DNA of 64,000 nucleotides from Mesorhizobium sp. BR1-1-16 (GCF_020165495.1 NZ_JAIUIE010000002.1:186001-250000); one strand, 5' to 3'; positions 28,861 through 40,811 are shown, counted from the first letter of the stretch. Numbers and translations: made by a program. The notes: generated from the sequence alone by a model not told the origin.

Positions 28861-29349
28861 TCAACTGCCCGTCGGCATCCAGCCGAAGCGCGCCTTGATC
28901 CGCTCGGCGAGCTGGTCGCGCACCGCGCGATAGGCGTCGAGGATCTGTTCGCGCGTGCCGTTCGTCAGCGTCGGATCGGCGATCGGCCAATATTCGACCG
29001 AGACTGCCATGGTGCGCGTCAGTTCGAGCGCGCGATGATGCGCTTCCGGCGCCAGCGTGATGACGACGTCGAAATTAGTGTCCTCGAGGTCTTCGATCGT
29101 TTGCGGGCGGTGACGCCCGAGATCGATGCCCTGCTCCTCCATGACCGCGGTGGTGAAGGGGTCCGGCTCGCCCTTGCGCACGCCGGCCGAGGCGACATAG
29201 AGCCCGCGCGGAAACAGCCGCCGCGCGATGGCGGCGCCGATCGGTGAGCGCACGCTGTTCATGCCGCAGACGAAGAGAACGGAACGCGGCGGGCGGGCCG
29301 GCGCCGGTTGATCCGGCGGAGCCACGGCGCCATCGATCCCCGCGCCCAA
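28861..29349 (-). CDS. Low molecular weight protein-tyrosine phosphatase/arsenate reductase family protein
   Basis: A 162-aa protein with the C-x5-R phosphate loop V-C-G-M-N-S-V-R-S-P (Cys28, Arg34) and a later D-P used as general acid in A-D-P-T. Start is a TTG at 29349, preceded by GGAAAGG inside the end of the upstream gene, 4 bp away. The family dephosphorylates protein tyrosines or reduces arsenate; with this chromosomal position next to UPF0262 and hisD a housekeeping phosphatase is more likely than arsenic resistance. Confidence 0.88.
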   Translation of the reverse strand: MGAGIDGAVAPPDQPAPARPPRSVLFVCGMNSVRSPIGAAIARRLFPRGLYVASAGVRKGEPDPFTTAVMEEQGIDLGRHRPQTIEDLEDTNFDVVITLAPEAHHRALELTRTMAVSVEYWPIADPTLTNGTREQILDAYRAVRDQLAERIKARFGWMPTGS

Positions 29350-29353
29350 GCGC

Positions 29354-29842
29354 TCAGCCTTTCCAGTGCAGCGCGCAGACGAGGGTGAACAGCCGCCGCG
29401 CCGTCTCGAAATCGACGATAATCTTGCCGGCGAGGCGCTGCATCAGCAATTGCGATCCCTCGTCATGCACACCGCGCCGTCCCATGTCGATGGTCTCGAT
29501 CTGGCTCGGCGTCGCGGTGCGGATCGCCGCGTAATAGCTGTCGCAGATGGTGAAATAATCGCGCACGATTTTCCTGAGCGGTGTCAGCGACAGGATATGC
29601 AGCACCAGCGGCGCGTCATCGGCATCGCGGACATCGAAGATGAGGCGGCTGTCGCGCACGGCCAGATGCAGCCGGTAGGCGCCGGTCGGATGGCCGGGCA
29701 GCACGAAGCGGTTGTCTTCGATCAGGTCGTAGATCGCGATCCGCCGCTCATGCTCGACATCCGGCGTCGAGCGCCCGATCGAGGCGCCGTCCAGCTCGAC
29801 CGCGACCAGCCGTCCTGCCTCGTCCTCGCTCCCGTCCGTCAT
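29354..29842 (-). CDS. UPF0262 family protein
   Basis: A 162-aa protein of a family found in alphaproteobacteria, always near hisD. Visible features are [17 protein letters not shown] near residue 30 and the conserved core [12 protein letters not shown]-x-I-C-D-S-Y-Y-x-A-I-R. Function unknown. It sits between hisD (43 bp upstream) and the phosphatase gene (4 bp downstream), so the three are probably one transcript. Confidence 0.92.
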   Translation of the reverse strand: MTDGSEDEAGRLVAVELDGASIGRSTPDVEHERRIAIYDLIEDNRFVLPGHPTGAYRLHLAVRDSRLIFDVRDADDAPLVLHILSLTPLRKIVRDYFTICDSYYAAIRTATPSQIETIDMGRRGVHDEGSQLLMQRLAGKIIVDFETARRLFTLVCALHWKG

Positions 29843-29885
29843 TGTTCTCCGGTCCGGCTTTGGCGCGTTTCCGCCGGTGATCCTG

Positions 29886-31178
29886 CTACAGATTGAGCCG
29901 GATGGCCACCGAGCGGGCATGGGCGCCGAGCCCCTCCGCCTCAGCCAGCGTGATCGCCGCCGGACCGAGCGCCCGCAGCTGCTCGGGGCCTGTCTTCAAC
30001 AGCGAGGTTCGCTTCATGAAATCGAGCACCGACAGGCCCGAGGAGAAGCGGGCCGAGCGCGCGGTCGGCAGGACGTGGTTCGAGCCGCCGACATAATCGC
30101 CGATCACCTCAGGCGTCGAACGGCCGATGAAGATCGCGCCGGCATTGCGCACGCCATCGAGATAAGGCTCGGCATCGGCGACCGCGATCTCGAGATGCTC
30201 CGGCGCGATGCGGTTGGCGAGCGGCACCGCGTCGGCGAGCGCGGCAACGAGGATCACCGCGCCATAATCGCGCCAGCTCGCGGCGGCCGTCTCGCCGCGC
30301 GGCAGGGTTCGGAGCTGCCGTTCGACGGCGGCCTCGACCGCTGCGGCAAAGGCCGCGTCGTCGGTGATAAGGATCGACTGTGCCGCCGTGTCATGCTCGG
30401 CCTGTGCCAGAAGGTCGGCGGCGATCCAGTCGGGATCATTATCGCCATCGGCAATGACCAGCACTTCGGATGGGCCCGCGATCATGTCGATGCCGACCGT
30501 TCCGAAAACCTGCCGCTTGGCGGCGGCCACGAAGGCGTTGCCAGGTCCCACAATCTTGTAGACCGGCGGGATCGACTGCGTGCCATAGGCGAGCGCACCG
30601 ATCGCCTGTGCGCCGCCAATCCGGTAGAGTTCGTCGACGCCGGCCAGCTTGGCGGCCACCAGGACCAGCGGATTGATGATCCCATCCGGCGAGGGGACGA
30701 CCATGACGACGCGATCGACGCCCGCCACCTTGGCCGGAACGGCGTTCATCAGCACGGAGCTTGGATAGGAAGCGGTGCCGCCCGGCACATAGAGCCCGAC
30801 CGCCTCGATGGCCGTCCAGCGCGAGCCGAGTTCTACGCCGAGCGCATCGACATAGCGATCGTCCACCGGCTTCTGCCGCGCGTGGTGGGCGCGAATGCGG
30901 TCGCGAGCGAATGTCAGCGCGGCGAGCGTCTTGTCCTCGACGGCAAGCGCTGCATCCTCGAATTCGGCCTCGCTGACCCGCAGCCGCTCGGCCGTCAGCG
31001 GCAGGCGGTCGAAGCGCGCCGTGTAATCCAGCACCGCCGCGTCGCCGCGCGCCCGCACATCGGCGAGGATCGCGCGCACGGTCGCGTCGACATCCTCGGA
31101 AACCTCGCGCTTGGCGGAGAGCAGCGCGACGAAGCGCTGCTCGAAATCGGGTTCGGACTGTGAAAGGCGAATGGCCAA
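29886..31178 (-). CDS. hisD: Histidinol dehydrogenase
   Basis: A 430-aa enzyme of standard length catalysing the last two steps of histidine synthesis (L-histidinol to L-histidine with NAD). The family signatures are present: [12 protein letters not shown], the zinc/catalytic segment [12 protein letters not shown], and I-A-P-E-H-L-E-I with the catalytic Glu-His pair, then G-x-S-N-H-V-L-P-T near the C-terminus. It is separated from the other his genes, as usual in this order. Confidence 0.97.
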   Translation of the reverse strand: MAIRLSQSEPDFEQRFVALLSAKREVSEDVDATVRAILADVRARGDAAVLDYTARFDRLPLTAERLRVSEAEFEDAALAVEDKTLAALTFARDRIRAHHARQKPVDDRYVDALGVELGSRWTAIEAVGLYVPGGTASYPSSVLMNAVPAKVAGVDRVVMVVPSPDGIINPLVLVAAKLAGVDELYRIGGAQAIGALAYGTQSIPPVYKIVGPGNAFVAAAKRQVFGTVGIDMIAGPSEVLVIADGDNDPDWIAADLLAQAEHDTAAQSILITDDAAFAAAVEAAVERQLRTLPRGETAAASWRDYGAVILVAALADAVPLANRIAPEHLEIAVADAEPYLDGVRNAGAIFIGRSTPEVIGDYVGGSNHVLPTARSARFSSGLSVLDFMKRTSLLKTGPEQLRALGPAAITLAEAEGLGAHARSVAIRLNL

Positions 31179-31258
31179 GACACGGCTCCTTCTTATGGCG
31201 CGACGTGTCTAGCGCGGTTGGACCGCGGGCGGAAGGCTATTGGCTAGGCAGTTTCCGC

Positions 31259-31738
31259 TCAGGCCTTCATCGTGGCCGGCGCCTTGGCCTCGGCTGCATC
31301 GACATCATGCTGCGGGCAGCAGGCCGTCGCCCAGGCGGGGCCGAAATCCGAGATCGAGGCTTCAATACATTCGACATCGAGCGCTATGGCGCCGCCACCG
31401 GCGAAGATCAACGTCACGGTGCCTGCAGGTTGCTCGGCGACGTCGAAGGCGATGGCGAGCAGATCGAGCACGGCGTCGGGGTTGCTTCGGTCGATGCCGA
31501 TCGAGCGGACGGCCGAGACGCGGTCGAAATGGAAACCGGCGCGGCGGCGCTCCCAGCTCTTGCGAACCGTACCTTCGGCCGGCTTTTCCCAGACGAAGCG
31601 GTTGATGACGGCGGCGAAGCGGCCTTCCTTGGGCAGGAAGGTCATGTCCTTGACCTTCAACACCGCATCCTGGACATGCGCCGAAACGACGGCGAGATCG
31701 TCCTGATCGAAAGCAACGAGCTTCAGTCTATCCATCAT
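31259..31738 (-). CDS. DUF2948 family protein
   Basis: A 159-aa protein (M-M-D-R-L-K-L-V-A-F-D-Q-D-D-L-A-V-V-S-A) of the alphaproteobacterial DUF2948 family, recognised by its start, D-M-T-F-L-P-K-E-G-R-F, and the F-A-G-G-G-x-I-x-L-D-V-E-C-I-E stretch. Function unknown. Two adjacent ATGs (31738, 31735) follow GGGG. Placed between murA and hisD, the standard position. Confidence 0.9.
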   Translation of the reverse strand: MMDRLKLVAFDQDDLAVVSAHVQDAVLKVKDMTFLPKEGRFAAVINRFVWEKPAEGTVRKSWERRRAGFHFDRVSAVRSIGIDRSNPDAVLDLLAIAFDVAEQPAGTVTLIFAGGGAIALDVECIEASISDFGPAWATACCPQHDVDAAEAKAPATMKA

Positions 31739-31820
31739 CACGCACCCCTTGGCACAGCCAATGTTCTGGCCAGAAGGTGGGAACGGCCTGCGAAAAGCGC
31801 AAGCTTTTCCGTGAAAGGGG

Positions 31821-33110
31821 CTAACCGCTGATGCGCTCGATCGTGGCGCCGCAGCGCGAAAGCTTGTCCTCGAGCCGCTCGAAGCCGCGATCGAGATGAT
31901 AGACGCGATTGACCATCGTCTCGCCCTCGGCGACGAGCCCGGCAATGACGAGCGAGACCGAGGCGCGCAGATCGGTCGCCATCACAGGCGCGCCCTTCAG
32001 CACAGGCACGCCGACAATGGTCGCGTTCTGACCGTCGAGATGAATCTCCGCGCCGAGGCGGGCGAGCTCCTGCACATGCATGAAGCGGTTTTCGAAGATC
32101 GTCTCGCGGATATGCGAGGTGCCCTTGGCGCGGCAGACCAGCGCCATCAGCTGCGCCTGCAGATCGGTCGGGAAGCCGGGGAAGGGCTCCGTCACGACAT
32201 CGACCGGCTGCAGATCGGCGCCGTTGCGATAGATGCGGATGCCGGTATTGGTGACCGTGACCTCGGCGCCGACCTCCGACAAAACCTCGAGCGGCTTCAC
32301 CAACGTGTCGTGACGGGCGCCTTCGAGCAGCACGTCGCCGCCGGCCATCGCCACGGCCATGGCATAGGTGCCGGCCTCGATGCGGTCCGGCATCACGGCA
32401 TGGCGGGCGCCATGCAGGCGATCGACGCCCTCGATGCGGATCGTCGCGGTTCCCGCGCCGGTGATCTTCGCGCCCATCTTGATCAGGCAATCGGCGAGAT
32501 CGACGATCTCCGGCTCGCGGGCGGCGTTCTCGATGATCGTCTCGCCCTCAGCGAGCGTCGCCGCCATCATCGTCACATGCGTCGCGCCGACGGTGACTTT
32601 CGGGAACACGACCCGTCCGCCCTTCAGCCCGTCCGGCGCGCGCGCGATGACATAGCCCGCCTCGATCTCGATCGAGGCGCCAAGACTCGTCAGCGCCTCG
32701 AGGAAGAGATCGACCGGCCGCGTGCCGATGGCGCAGCCGCCGGGCAGCGAGACCTTGGCGAAGCGCTCGCGGGCCAGCAGCGGTCCGATGACCCAGAAGC
32801 TGGCGCGCATCTTCGAGACCAGCTCATAGGGCGCCGTGGTGTCGACGATGGTGCGCGCCGTGAAATGCGCGGTCTCGCCGGAAAGCTCGGCCTCGCCAAT
32901 GCGCTTGCCGGAGATCGTCATGTCGACGCCGTGATTGCCGAGAATGCGCTTCAACAGCGCGACATCGGCAAGGCGCGGCAGATTGGCCAGCGTCAGCGTC
33001 TCATCCGTCAAGAGGCTCGCGATCATCAGCGGCAGTGCGGCGTTCTTGGCGCCGGAGATCGGGATCGTGCCATTGAGGCGCGCGCCGCCGACGATGCGAA
33101 TCTTGTCCAT
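31821..33110 (-). CDS. murA: UDP-N-acetylglucosamine 1-carboxyvinyltransferase
   Basis: A 429-aa EPSP-synthase-fold enzyme that performs the first committed step of peptidoglycan synthesis, adding phosphoenolpyruvate to UDP-GlcNAc. The N-terminus [17 protein letters not shown], and the loop [13 protein letters not shown] with the catalytic (fosfomycin-target) Cys126 are intact. The ATG at 33110 is the family start. The active-site cysteine is not replaced by Asp. Confidence 0.97.
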   Translation of the reverse strand: MDKIRIVGGARLNGTIPISGAKNAALPLMIASLLTDETLTLANLPRLADVALLKRILGNHGVDMTISGKRIGEAELSGETAHFTARTIVDTTAPYELVSKMRASFWVIGPLLARERFAKVSLPGGCAIGTRPVDLFLEALTSLGASIEIEAGYVIARAPDGLKGGRVVFPKVTVGATHVTMMAATLAEGETIIENAAREPEIVDLADCLIKMGAKITGAGTATIRIEGVDRLHGARHAVMPDRIEAGTYAMAVAMAGGDVLLEGARHDTLVKPLEVLSEVGAEVTVTNTGIRIYRNGADLQPVDVVTEPFPGFPTDLQAQLMALVCRAKGTSHIRETIFENRFMHVQELARLGAEIHLDGQNATIVGVPVLKGAPVMATDLRASVSLVIAGLVAEGETMVNRVYHLDRGFERLEDKLSRCGATIERISG

Positions 33111-33260
33111 GAAGGGGCCCCGTGTTCGAATCACCGGCAAGGCGGAAAGCCGCCGAAGCTTGAAGCGGGCCTGATTACAGGAGGATTGGGGCCGACTCAA
33201 GATTGGCCGGCCGTTCGGCGCGGCGATCCTGCGCCAGCGCGCGCCCAAGACGCGGCGGCG

Positions 33261-33452
33261 TCAGGAGGCGTCCGCGTCCGGCTCTATCTTCGCCGGCGCT
33301 GCGGCGGTGGCGGCGCGTGCGGCAGCCTTGCGCTTGCCGAGATTGGCGCGCAATGCCGCCGCAAGCCGCGCGGCGCGGGCATCCTTCTCGCGCTGGCCCT
33401 GTGTGTTGTCGCCAGGTCGCGCCTTCTCGGGCGGGTCGATCTTCTCGGTCAT
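33261..33452 (-). CDS. Small conserved hypothetical protein upstream of murA
   Basis: A 63-aa, highly charged protein (M-T-E-K-I-D-P-P-E-K-A-R-P-G-D ... R-L-A-A-A-L-R-A-N-L-G-K-R-K). Similar short proteins with an R-L-A-A-A-L-R-A-N-L-x-x-R-K helix stand upstream of murA in many Hyphomicrobiales. Function unknown. The in-frame Met at 33500 would add residues without family likeness. Confidence 0.7.
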   Translation of the reverse strand: MTEKIDPPEKARPGDNTQGQREKDARAARLAAALRANLGKRKAAARAATAAAPAKIEPDADAS

Positions 33453-33600
33453 GGTCGATGAGCCTAGCCCGGAATCGCCGGCCGGAAAACCACCGGCCAT
33501 CCACAGGCGCGAGGAAAGCGCACGCCTCGGCCTGACGCCGCTTGATCCGCCCGCCCCACTGTGGCAGTAAGGCCGCCGTCCGCGCCACCAGCGCCGCGAC

Positions 33601-33675
<75 letters not shown>

Positions 33676-33826
33676 TTCTTCAGAATAATCATAGATTGTG
33701 CGTCGTGGCGGCCTGTATCGGCGTCGGGCTGGGTTGGTCAGTCCGGGCTCGGCCGGGTCTGTGTTGATGCTGCTTCACAGGACGTCGATGCTCTGACATC
33801 GTAAGGCTGACCTACATCAATCCCGG

Positions 33827-34837
33827 ATGAGAAGTTTGGCCTGGACACCCCCACCGCCGCCGGAGACTGAAGCGCTTCGTCTTGCCGATCTCTCTCGTTA
33901 TCAGATGCTCGATACGTCACGGGACGAGCGGTTCGATCGCATCACGCGCATTGCGGCGCGGGTCTATGGTGCCGATGTCGCCTTCCTGAGCTTCATGGAT
34001 GCCGACCAGCAATGGATGAAGTCCAAGACATCAGACGCTCTCCATGACCATATCGATCGCGACCGCAGCATCTGCACGATGGTCGTCTCATCTGGTTCCG
34101 AACTCGTTATCGAGGATATGCGCCACGCCCCGGAACTGGAGGGCCACCCCACGGCGCGCGACATCCCCTGGCGCTTTTACGCCGGTGTGCCCCTGCGCGG
34201 CGAAGAAGGCAGCGTCATCGGAACGCTTTGCATCCTGCGCGAGGCGCCGGGCATGCCGCCGGCGTTCGACATCGATGTCCTGCGCGATCTTGCCGAAATA
34301 TCCAGTCACGAACTCAGCTTGGCGCGCCGGAACAACGAACTGCACCAGCTGTCGAATACCGATGCGCTGACCGGCCTTCCCAATCGGCGGATGTTCGATC
34401 AGGAGTTTCATCGGAGCTGGCGTCGCTCGCGCCGGACCGGCGTGTCGACATCGCTGCTGTTGCTGGACCTCGACCATTTCAAGGAAGTCAACGATACGGC
34501 GGGGCATCAGGCCGGTGACCAGGTTCTTGCTACCTTCGGGCGATTTCTGTCGTCCTTCGCCGGACGGCCCGACGATCTTGCGGCGCGCGTCGGCGGCGAG
34601 GAATTCGCATTGATTCTGGCAGGGTCCGATGAGCCTGGTGCTGCCAAGGTCGCGGATGCGATCATCCGCTCGCTGGATGCCATCGCGCTCCCGCATCCCG
34701 TGCGCAAGGTGGTCACGACCAGCATCGGTTTTGCGACATTGCGCAGCGACGAAGATCACGTCTCCTGGTTGACTCGCGCGGATCGCGGCCTCTATGCGGC
34801 CAAAGCGGATGGCCGCGCGCAAGCGCAAGCTTCCTAG
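33827..34837 (+). CDS. GAF-GGDEF diguanylate cyclase
   Basis: A 336-aa cytosolic signalling protein: GAF sensor domain at about 25-165 and GGDEF domain at about 175-330. The active-site motif is G-G-E-E-F at 256-260, and R-P-D-D at 247-250 is exactly five residues ahead, the product-inhibition I-site. So it should be a functional cyclase making c-di-GMP with feedback control. The GAF type (D-R-S-I-C-T-M-V-V) resembles those in many free-standing cyclases. Directly upstream of the type I secretion locus, where c-di-GMP control of a surface protein would make sense (inference). Confidence 0.93.
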   Translation: MRSLAWTPPPPPETEALRLADLSRYQMLDTSRDERFDRITRIAARVYGADVAFLSFMDADQQWMKSKTSDALHDHIDRDRSICTMVVSSGSELVIEDMRHAPELEGHPTARDIPWRFYAGVPLRGEEGSVIGTLCILREAPGMPPAFDIDVLRDLAEISSHELSLARRNNELHQLSNTDALTGLPNRRMFDQEFHRSWRRSRRTGVSTSLLLLDLDHFKEVNDTAGHQAGDQVLATFGRFLSSFAGRPDDLAARVGGEEFALILAGSDEPGAAKVADAIIRSLDAIALPHPVRKVVTTSIGFATLRSDEDHVSWLTRADRGLYAAKADGRAQAQAS

Positions 34838-35073
34838 CCGCCTGACACCATAATCGCCGTGGCCGCGTGCCTTTGATTGCGGGTGGCGCGCCCGTCCGGC
34901 GTTCTGTCTGCGCCGGCCTCATCTGAATGGAGGAGCCGGGCGGCGATCGACCCGCCGTTTAGGGGATGCCCGCATCCGGTTTGGCAGCGTTCAACCGATC
35001 GCGAAGGCTGGCAAAGTCTGTGGCGAGCCAGGCCTGATCCAATCCTCGGATCGGCGATTTCGGAACGCACCAG

Positions 35074-38000
35074 ATGATCCGCTTCAATCCCGCGAAACAT
35101 GACTTTGTGAGCCTGTCGAGTTCGCCGGCGCAGATCTTTCCATGCGGGCCGGGTTCCATCGCCGCGGCGCCCGCCATCAGCTTCCGGCCGGAGCGGCCGG
35201 TCGGGGACGCCGCTGATCACGCGAGCACTGGTGACGGATGGAGCAATCTCGTCGCGAGCTACCGCGCAGGCGCCCGTTCACCCGGAATGGGTTCCGTCCC
35301 GGCTGAGGACGGCGAGTCCGGGCACCACGAGCACGCGTTCCCTTGGGTTGCCGGGGATGACGCGGGTGGCTCGGCGCAGTCCTCCCACCCGTCCGCCCGC
35401 CCGGGTGCATCGTTCGATCCGCCTTTCGGGCCGATGAGGCATGTCCCGGCCGAACAGGAAGCGGCCGCCGACACCGCCTCTGACCATCATGGCGCCGAGC
35501 ACGCGCCAGGATTCAGGCATCGGCTGCGGGGGCCCGATGGGCATGCGCTGTTCGCAAAGGACTGGTCGCGCGGCGAGGGGCAGCCGTCGCGGCCTGCATG
35601 GCTGAGCGAACTGACCCCATCGCCAGGCGGCCTTTTCCCGGCGGCGCCAACTGCCGTTGCCGCGGCAAGCCCGGCGGTGTCCACGGATCCCGCCGACTGC
35701 GCGCCATCGGCCAGCCTGATTGCGCCTGCAGCGTCGACAACGTTCTCGCTCGACGCCACTGCCGAGTCGTCATCGACAGCGGATCCGACCGCGCCGACGG
35801 TCGATCCCGTCTCGCAGAAGCTGGCCCTTGCCACCCCGGTGACGGCGGCCGCGGCCGAGCCACTGGCGGCGCCCGCCGTCGCTGCCGATACATCAATGGT
35901 CCCCACCGCGCTCATGGCTGAGCCCGTCGCCAATACGCTCGTCGCCGCTGATGCCGTCGTGACCGCGCTCGTCGACGGACCGCCGCCGGTGGTGCATGTC
36001 GATTCGATCTCGAGCGAGATACCCTCGGGACCCGTGGTGCCGCTGACGCCCGGCGTCGACAACGAGGTCATTCAGTCCGATCCGGTCGCGACGGTCCAGA
36101 CCGGCGCGCCGAACAAGATCACGATCGAGAATGCCAAGCAGGGCAATCCGCGCAGTGAATGGGGCATCGACGGCGACGGCGACGCCAATATCCAGGGCTT
36201 CGCCACCCAGATCAGCACCAATATCGGCGGCACCGTCGACTTCAAGATCGCGACGGACTCGACGCATTACCGGCTCGATATCTATCGCATGGGCTATTAC
36301 AATGGCGACGGCGCGCGCAAGGTCGCGACGATCGACCAGTCGCTGACCACGGCGCAGATCCAGCCGCATCCGATCGTCGACATGAGCCTCGGCCTGATCG
36401 ACGCGGGCAACTGGTCGGTATCGGCAAGCTGGGATATCCCGGACGACGCTGTTTCCGGCGTCTATTTCGCCAAGCTCGTGCGCGAGGATGGCACCGAGGG
36501 CGCCAGTATCGTGCCCTTCATCGTCCGCGACGACGCCTCCACCAGCGACATCGTGTTCCAGACTTCGGACACGACCTGGCAGGCCTATAATGCCTGGGGT
36601 GGCGCCAGCCTTTATTTCGGCGAAGTGCCGGTCGATCCGGCGGACATGATCGGTTATCTGCCGCCGAACTGTTCCTGCGGCATCACCGCGATCGGACGCG
36701 CTTCGGCGGTCAGCTACAACCGCCCGATCGTCACGAACACCAGCCCGGTCGGCGGCACGCATGACTACGTCTTCGGGGTCGAGCAGTCCGCCATCGAGTG
36801 GCTGGAGCAGAACGGCTACGACGTCTCCTATATCTCCGGCGTTGATACAGCGCGCTCGGGCGCATCGCTGCTCAATCACGAAGCGTTTCTGTCCGTCGGC
36901 CACGACGAATACTGGTCTGCAGACCAGCGGGACAATGTCGAGGCGGCGCGTGACGCCGGTGTCGATCTCGCCTTCTGGGGCGGCAACGACATGTATTGGA
37001 AGGTCCGGTGGGAGACCAGCATCGACGGCAATGGAACGCCGTATCGCACGATGGTCAGCTACAAGGACACGTGGGGAACAAGCACTGATCCAAGCGGCAC
37101 GGCAACGGGCACCTGGCGCGACCCGAACAATGCGGCGCCGGGACAGGAGCCGGAGAATGCGTTGATCGGGACGATGTTCCAGGTCGACGCCTACCGCCAG
37201 GACGCGATCACAGTCGGCTCCGATTACTCGAATCTTCGCTTCTGGCGCAACACGGATGTCGCTGACCTCCAGCCGGGCGAGTCGCTCGAACTTTCGAAGA
37301 ATATCCTCGGCTATGAATGGAATTCCGATGTCGAGAACGGCTTTCGGCCCGCCGGCCTCATCAACCTGTCGCTGACCACGGTTTCAGTCGACACCTATCT
37401 GCGCGACTACGGAACATCCATCGGTCCGGCCGATGCGACACACAGCCTGACGATGTACCGCGATGCCGAAAGCGGCGCGCTCGTGTTCAGCGCCGGCACC
37501 GTGTTCTGGTCATGGGGCCTCAACGCCGACCATGAAGGTCCGACGACTGAGACCGATCCAAATGTCCAGCAGGCCATGGTCAACATGTTCGCCGACATGG
37601 GCATCCAGCCGTCGACGCTCGATGCGAGCCTGATCCTCGCTTCGGCCTCGACCGACTTCACAAAACCGACATCGGCGATCACCTCACCCAATCTCGGCAG
37701 CGTGTTCCTCGAAGGCCAGCACGTCACCATCACCGGCACGGCGCAGGACAATGGTGGCGGCGTCATCGCCGGCGTCGAGATCTCGACCGATGGCGGCGCA
37801 CACTGGTTCAAGGCGACAGGCCGCGAGACCTGGAGCTTCGACTGGGTCGTCCAGGCGAGCGGCAATTATACGATCCTCTCGCGCGCGGTCGACGACAGCC
37901 TCAATCTCGAAATTCCTTCCGCGGGTCGACAGGTTTCCGTCACCCTGCCAGCAACGTCCGGCCTCTGGACGGCGGCATCGACGCCTACGGTTGAGACCGC

Positions 38001-40803
38001 GCGTGATCGCGACGGCGTGGAACTCGGCGTCCGATTCCAGACGACGAATGGCGGGCTTGTCGAGGGGATCCGCTTCTACAAGGGCTTCTACAATATCGGC
38101 GCCCATCAGGTGAGCCTGTGGACGGCGGACGGCACGCTGCTGGCGACCGGCGTCGCGACCGGTGAATCGCTGTCCGGCTGGCAGACCGTCACTTTCTCGA
38201 GCCCCGTCGCGATCCAGGCCGGGACGACCTATGTCGCGTCCTATCACAGCGACGGCTTCTATTCCGTCGACGATGGCTATTTCAATACGACCTACTCGAA
38301 TGGCCAGGTGACGGTGCAGCCGGGTGGCGGCGTGTTCGCCTATGGCGCAGCCGGCACCTTCCCGACCAATGTTCCGACCGGCACTGCCAGCGGCGCCAAC
38401 TACTGGGTCGATGTGATCCTCAATTCAGGCCCGAACACGGCCCCCACGGCGACGGACGACAGCGGCCTCGTCGTCGAAAAGGACATCGCGCGAACGTTCG
38501 CGATTGCGTCGCTTCTCGCCAACGACAACGACCCGAACAACGACGCGCTGAAGATCACGTCGGTCGGGCAGGCTCTGAACGGTATCGTCAGCCTGAACCA
38601 GGCCGCCGGCACAATCACCTTCACGCCGACGGCCGGCTATACCGGCGCCGGCGGATTCAGCTACACGATCTCGGATGGGCGTGGCGGTACCGACCAGGCC
38701 AGTGTCAATCTTTCGATCGACAGTGCTGCCGTCAGCGTCTCGGTGTTTCAGCAGGGCGAGGGTCCGAGCGGCGGCGGCGTTGCCGGCGGCCAGTCGGTCG
38801 AGCTCGGCATGAAGTTTGTCTCCTCGGCAGACGGCACCATCAGCGGCCTCCGGTTCTACAAGGCCGCGGGCGATACCGGCAGCCATACCGGCTCGCTGTG
38901 GAGCGCTACGGGCACGCTCCTCGCCACTGTGACATTCGTCAACGAGACCGCCAGTGGCTGGCAGACGGCTGTGTTGTCGAACCCGGTGCAGATCACCGCG
39001 GGCACGACCTATGTCGCCTCGTATCATACGACCGGCACCTATGTGGCGACAGGCAACTACTTCTCCACCAGCCATGGCGGCAGCGGTCTGACGGCACCGT
39101 CTTCGGCATCGTCTGGCGGCAACGGGCTTTATGCCTATTCCTCGTCCAACGTCTTCCCGACCAACAGCTTTAATTCCAGCAATTACTGGGTCGATGTCGT
39201 CTTCAACCATGCAGGGGCCAATATTGCGCCCGTCGCGGTCAACGATAACGGCCTCAGCGCCGTGCAGAACACGCCCCGTGTCTTCGCATTCTCGGAATTG
39301 CTCGCCAACGACACCGACGCCAACGGCGACCCGCTCACGATCACGGCGGTGAGCAGCCCGAGCAACGGGACGGTCTCGATCGATCAGCAGGCCGCGACGA
39401 TCACCTTCACCCCGACCACGGGCTATGCCGGGGCGGCAAGCTTCACCTACACGGTCTCGGACGGCCAGGGCGGCAGCGCCTCGGCCAGTGCGTCGATGAC
39501 GGTCACCGCGCCGAGCACCACGTCGAGCCTCTATGGCGCCGGTGATACGCCGGCGGTGACGTCCGTCAATGACGGCAGCCCGGTCGAGCTCGGTGTCAAA
39601 TTCGTTGCCTCCGCCGCCGGCGTGATCACCGGCCTGCGCTACTACAAGAGCGCGCAGGATACCGGCACGCATACCGGGTCGCTCTGGTCCAGCACCGGCA
39701 CGCTGCTCGCCACCGTCACCTTCCAGAACGAGACCGCGAGTGGCTGGCAGACAGCGACGCTTTCGCAGCCGGTCACGATTGCGGCCGGAACGACCTACGT
39801 CGCCAGTTATCAGTCGAATGGCAGCTATGCTGTGACGGCAAACTACTTCTCCGGCAGCCATACCAGCGGCCCACTGACGGCGCCGTCCAGTGCGTCGAGC
39901 GGCGGCAACGGTGTCTACGCCTATGGCTCCGGCAACGAGTTCCCGAACCAGAGCTACAATTCGACAAACTACTGGGTCGACGTGATCTATCAGCCGTCCG
40001 TCGGCAATCTGGCGCCGGTCGCGGTCAATGACAGCGGCCTCACGACGCCGAGCGATACGGCGCTGACGATCCAGGCCTCGGCGCTGCTTGCCAATGACAG
40101 CGATGCCAATGGCGACGCGCTGACGATCACAGGCGTCAGCAATTCCAGCCATGGCAATGCGGTTTTCAACGCTCAGTCGAACACCATCACCTTCACGCCC
40201 ACGGCCGGCTATACCGGCGCCGCCAGCTTCTCCTATGCGATCTCCGATGGGCATAGCGGAACAGCGTCGGCAGACGTCTCCCTGTCCGTCCTGCCGCAGG
40301 GGCAGGGCAGCCCGCAAAGCGTCTTCGCCGCGAACAGCACGCCGACCATCATTTCGGCTGCCGATACCAATTCGGTCAATCTCGGCATGAAGTTCCAGGC
40401 CGATGTTTCCGGCTCGATCACGGATATCCGCTTCTACAAGGCCGCCGACAATACCGGCCCCCATACCGGCTATCTCTGGACCTCGACCGGCACGCTGCTC
40501 GCATCGGTGACGTTCTCGGGCGAGACCGCCAGCGGCTGGCAGCAGGCAACGCTCAACACACCCGTCGCGATCAATGCCGGCACGACCTATGTCGTTTCCT
40601 ACAGCTCCAACGGGCATTACTCCGCGACCCCGGGCGGCCTCGGTTCGGAAGTCACCAGCGGCAACCTCCATGCGCTCTCATCGGCGCTCAGCGGCGGCAA
40701 CGGAGTCTACGCCTATGGCGCAGCCGGTGCCTTCCCATCGAGCAGTTTCAACGACACGAACTATCACGTCGACGTGGTGTTCCGACCACAGCTCGCGGCA
40801 TAG
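35074..40803 (+). CDS. Giant multidomain protein: dimethylformamidase-beta-like domain with DUF4082 and Big_9 repeats
   Basis: A 1909-aa protein. Residues 1-340 are an Ala/Pro/Ser-rich low-complexity region. Residues about 346-868 form a domain like the large subunit of N,N-dimethylformamidase ([31 protein letters not shown]). Residues 870-960 are an Ig-like domain; from 962 four DUF4082-like modules alternate with three Big_9/cadherin-like modules (L-L-A-N-D-x-D-x-N-x-D). No Sec signal and no RTX nonapeptides are present; export by the HlyB/HlyD pair downstream is inferred. The start is uncertain: no ribosome site is seen at 35074, and GTG 35107 or ATG 35434 remain possible. It probably acts as a matrix or surface protein with an amidase-fold head. 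Confidence 0.85.
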   Translation: MIRFNPAKHDFVSLSSSPAQIFPCGPGSIAAAPAISFRPERPVGDAADHASTGDGWSNLVASYRAGARSPGMGSVPAEDGESGHHEHAFPWVAGDDAGGSAQSSHPSARPGASFDPPFGPMRHVPAEQEAAADTASDHHGAEHAPGFRHRLRGPDGHALFAKDWSRGEGQPSRPAWLSELTPSPGGLFPAAPTAVAAASPAVSTDPADCAPSASLIAPAASTTFSLDATAESSSTADPTAPTVDPVSQKLALATPVTAAAAEPLAAPAVAADTSMVPTALMAEPVANTLVAADAVVTALVDGPPPVVHVDSISSEIPSGPVVPLTPGVDNEVIQSDPVATVQTGAPNKITIENAKQGNPRSEWGIDGDGDANIQGFATQISTNIGGTVDFKIATDSTHYRLDIYRMGYYNGDGARKVATIDQSLTTAQIQPHPIVDMSLGLIDAGNWSVSASWDIPDDAVSGVYFAKLVREDGTEGASIVPFIVRDDASTSDIVFQTSDTTWQAYNAWGGASLYFGEVPVDPADMIGYLPPNCSCGITAIGRASAVSYNRPIVTNTSPVGGTHDYVFGVEQSAIEWLEQNGYDVSYISGVDTARSGASLLNHEAFLSVGHDEYWSADQRDNVEAARDAGVDLAFWGGNDMYWKVRWETSIDGNGTPYRTMVSYKDTWGTSTDPSGTATGTWRDPNNAAPGQEPENALIGTMFQVDAYRQDAITVGSDYSNLRFWRNTDVADLQPGESLELSKNILGYEWNSDVENGFRPAGLINLSLTTVSVDTYLRDYGTSIGPADATHSLTMYRDAESGALVFSAGTVFWSWGLNADHEGPTTETDPNVQQAMVNMFADMGIQPSTLDASLILASASTDFTKPTSAITSPNLGSVFLEGQHVTITGTAQDNGGGVIAGVEISTDGGAHWFKATGRETWSFDWVVQASGNYTILSRAVDDSLNLEIPSAGRQVSVTLPATSGLWTAASTPTVETARDRDGVELGVRFQTTNGGLVEGIRFYKGFYNIGAHQVSLWTADGTLLATGVATGESLSGWQTVTFSSPVAIQAGTTYVASYHSDGFYSVDDGYFNTTYSNGQVTVQPGGGVFAYGAAGTFPTNVPTGTASGANYWVDVILNSGPNTAPTATDDSGLVVEKDIARTFAIASLLANDNDPNNDALKITSVGQALNGIVSLNQAAGTITFTPTAGYTGAGGFSYTISDGRGGTDQASVNLSIDSAAVSVSVFQQGEGPSGGGVAGGQSVELGMKFVSSADGTISGLRFYKAAGDTGSHTGSLWSATGTLLATVTFVNETASGWQTAVLSNPVQITAGTTYVASYHTTGTYVATGNYFSTSHGGSGLTAPSSASSGGNGLYAYSSSNVFPTNSFNSSNYWVDVVFNHAGANIAPVAVNDNGLSAVQNTPRVFAFSELLANDTDANGDPLTITAVSSPSNGTVSIDQQAATITFTPTTGYAGAASFTYTVSDGQGGSASASASMTVTAPSTTSSLYGAGDTPAVTSVNDGSPVELGVKFVASAAGVITGLRYYKSAQDTGTHTGSLWSSTGTLLATVTFQNETASGWQTATLSQPVTIAAGTTYVASYQSNGSYAVTANYFSGSHTSGPLTAPSSASSGGNGVYAYGSGNEFPNQSYNSTNYWVDVIYQPSVGNLAPVAVNDSGLTTPSDTALTIQASALLANDSDANGDALTITGVSNSSHGNAVFNAQSNTITFTPTAGYTGAASFSYAISDGHSGTASADVSLSVLPQGQGSPQSVFAANSTPTIISAADTNSVNLGMKFQADVSGSITDIRFYKAADNTGPHTGYLWTSTGTLLASVTFSGETASGWQQATLNTPVAINAGTTYVVSYSSNGHYSATPGGLGSEVTSGNLHALSSALSGGNGVYAYGAAGAFPSSSFNDTNYHVDVVFRPQLAA
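37957..40800 (+). repeat. Alternating DUF4082-like and Big_9-like module array
   Basis: Inside the giant gene. DUF4082-like modules at about 37957-38430, 38736-39216, 39514-39990 and 40300-40800 share G-x-R-F/Y-Y-K, H-T-G-x-L-W, T-G-T-L-L-A-x-V-T-F, G-W-Q and A-G-T-T-Y-V-x-S-Y. Big_9 modules at about 38433-38730, 39217-39513 and 39991-40305 share A-P-x-A-x-x-D, L-L-A-N-D and I-T-F-T-P-T-x-G-Y. Modules are similar but not identical, so the array is old rather than freshly duplicated. Confidence 0.88.
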
Positions 40804-40811
40804 GCAACGGC

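Noticed and set aside
28861-29349. Arsenic-resistance arsenate reductase
   Set aside because: The phosphate loop fits, but there are no ars genes nearby and the position beside UPF0262/hisD is a housekeeping one.
31896-33461. 521-codon plus-strand open frame opposite murA
   Set aside because: Antisense shadow of murA, Arg/Asp-rich and domain-free.
38425-40671. 748-codon minus-strand open frame opposite the DUF4082/Big_9 repeats
   Set aside because: A by-product of GC-rich repeats on the plus strand; its apparent repeats are the antisense of the modules.
37957-40800. CRISPR or short tandem-repeat array
   Set aside because: The repetition is at protein-domain level (about 450 bp and 300 bp units) with diverged DNA, not short identical repeats with spacers.
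35074-40803. RTX calcium-binding nonapeptides in the giant protein
   Set aside because: Glycine- and aspartate-rich phrases occur, but none repeats as G-G-x-G-x-D-x-U-x.
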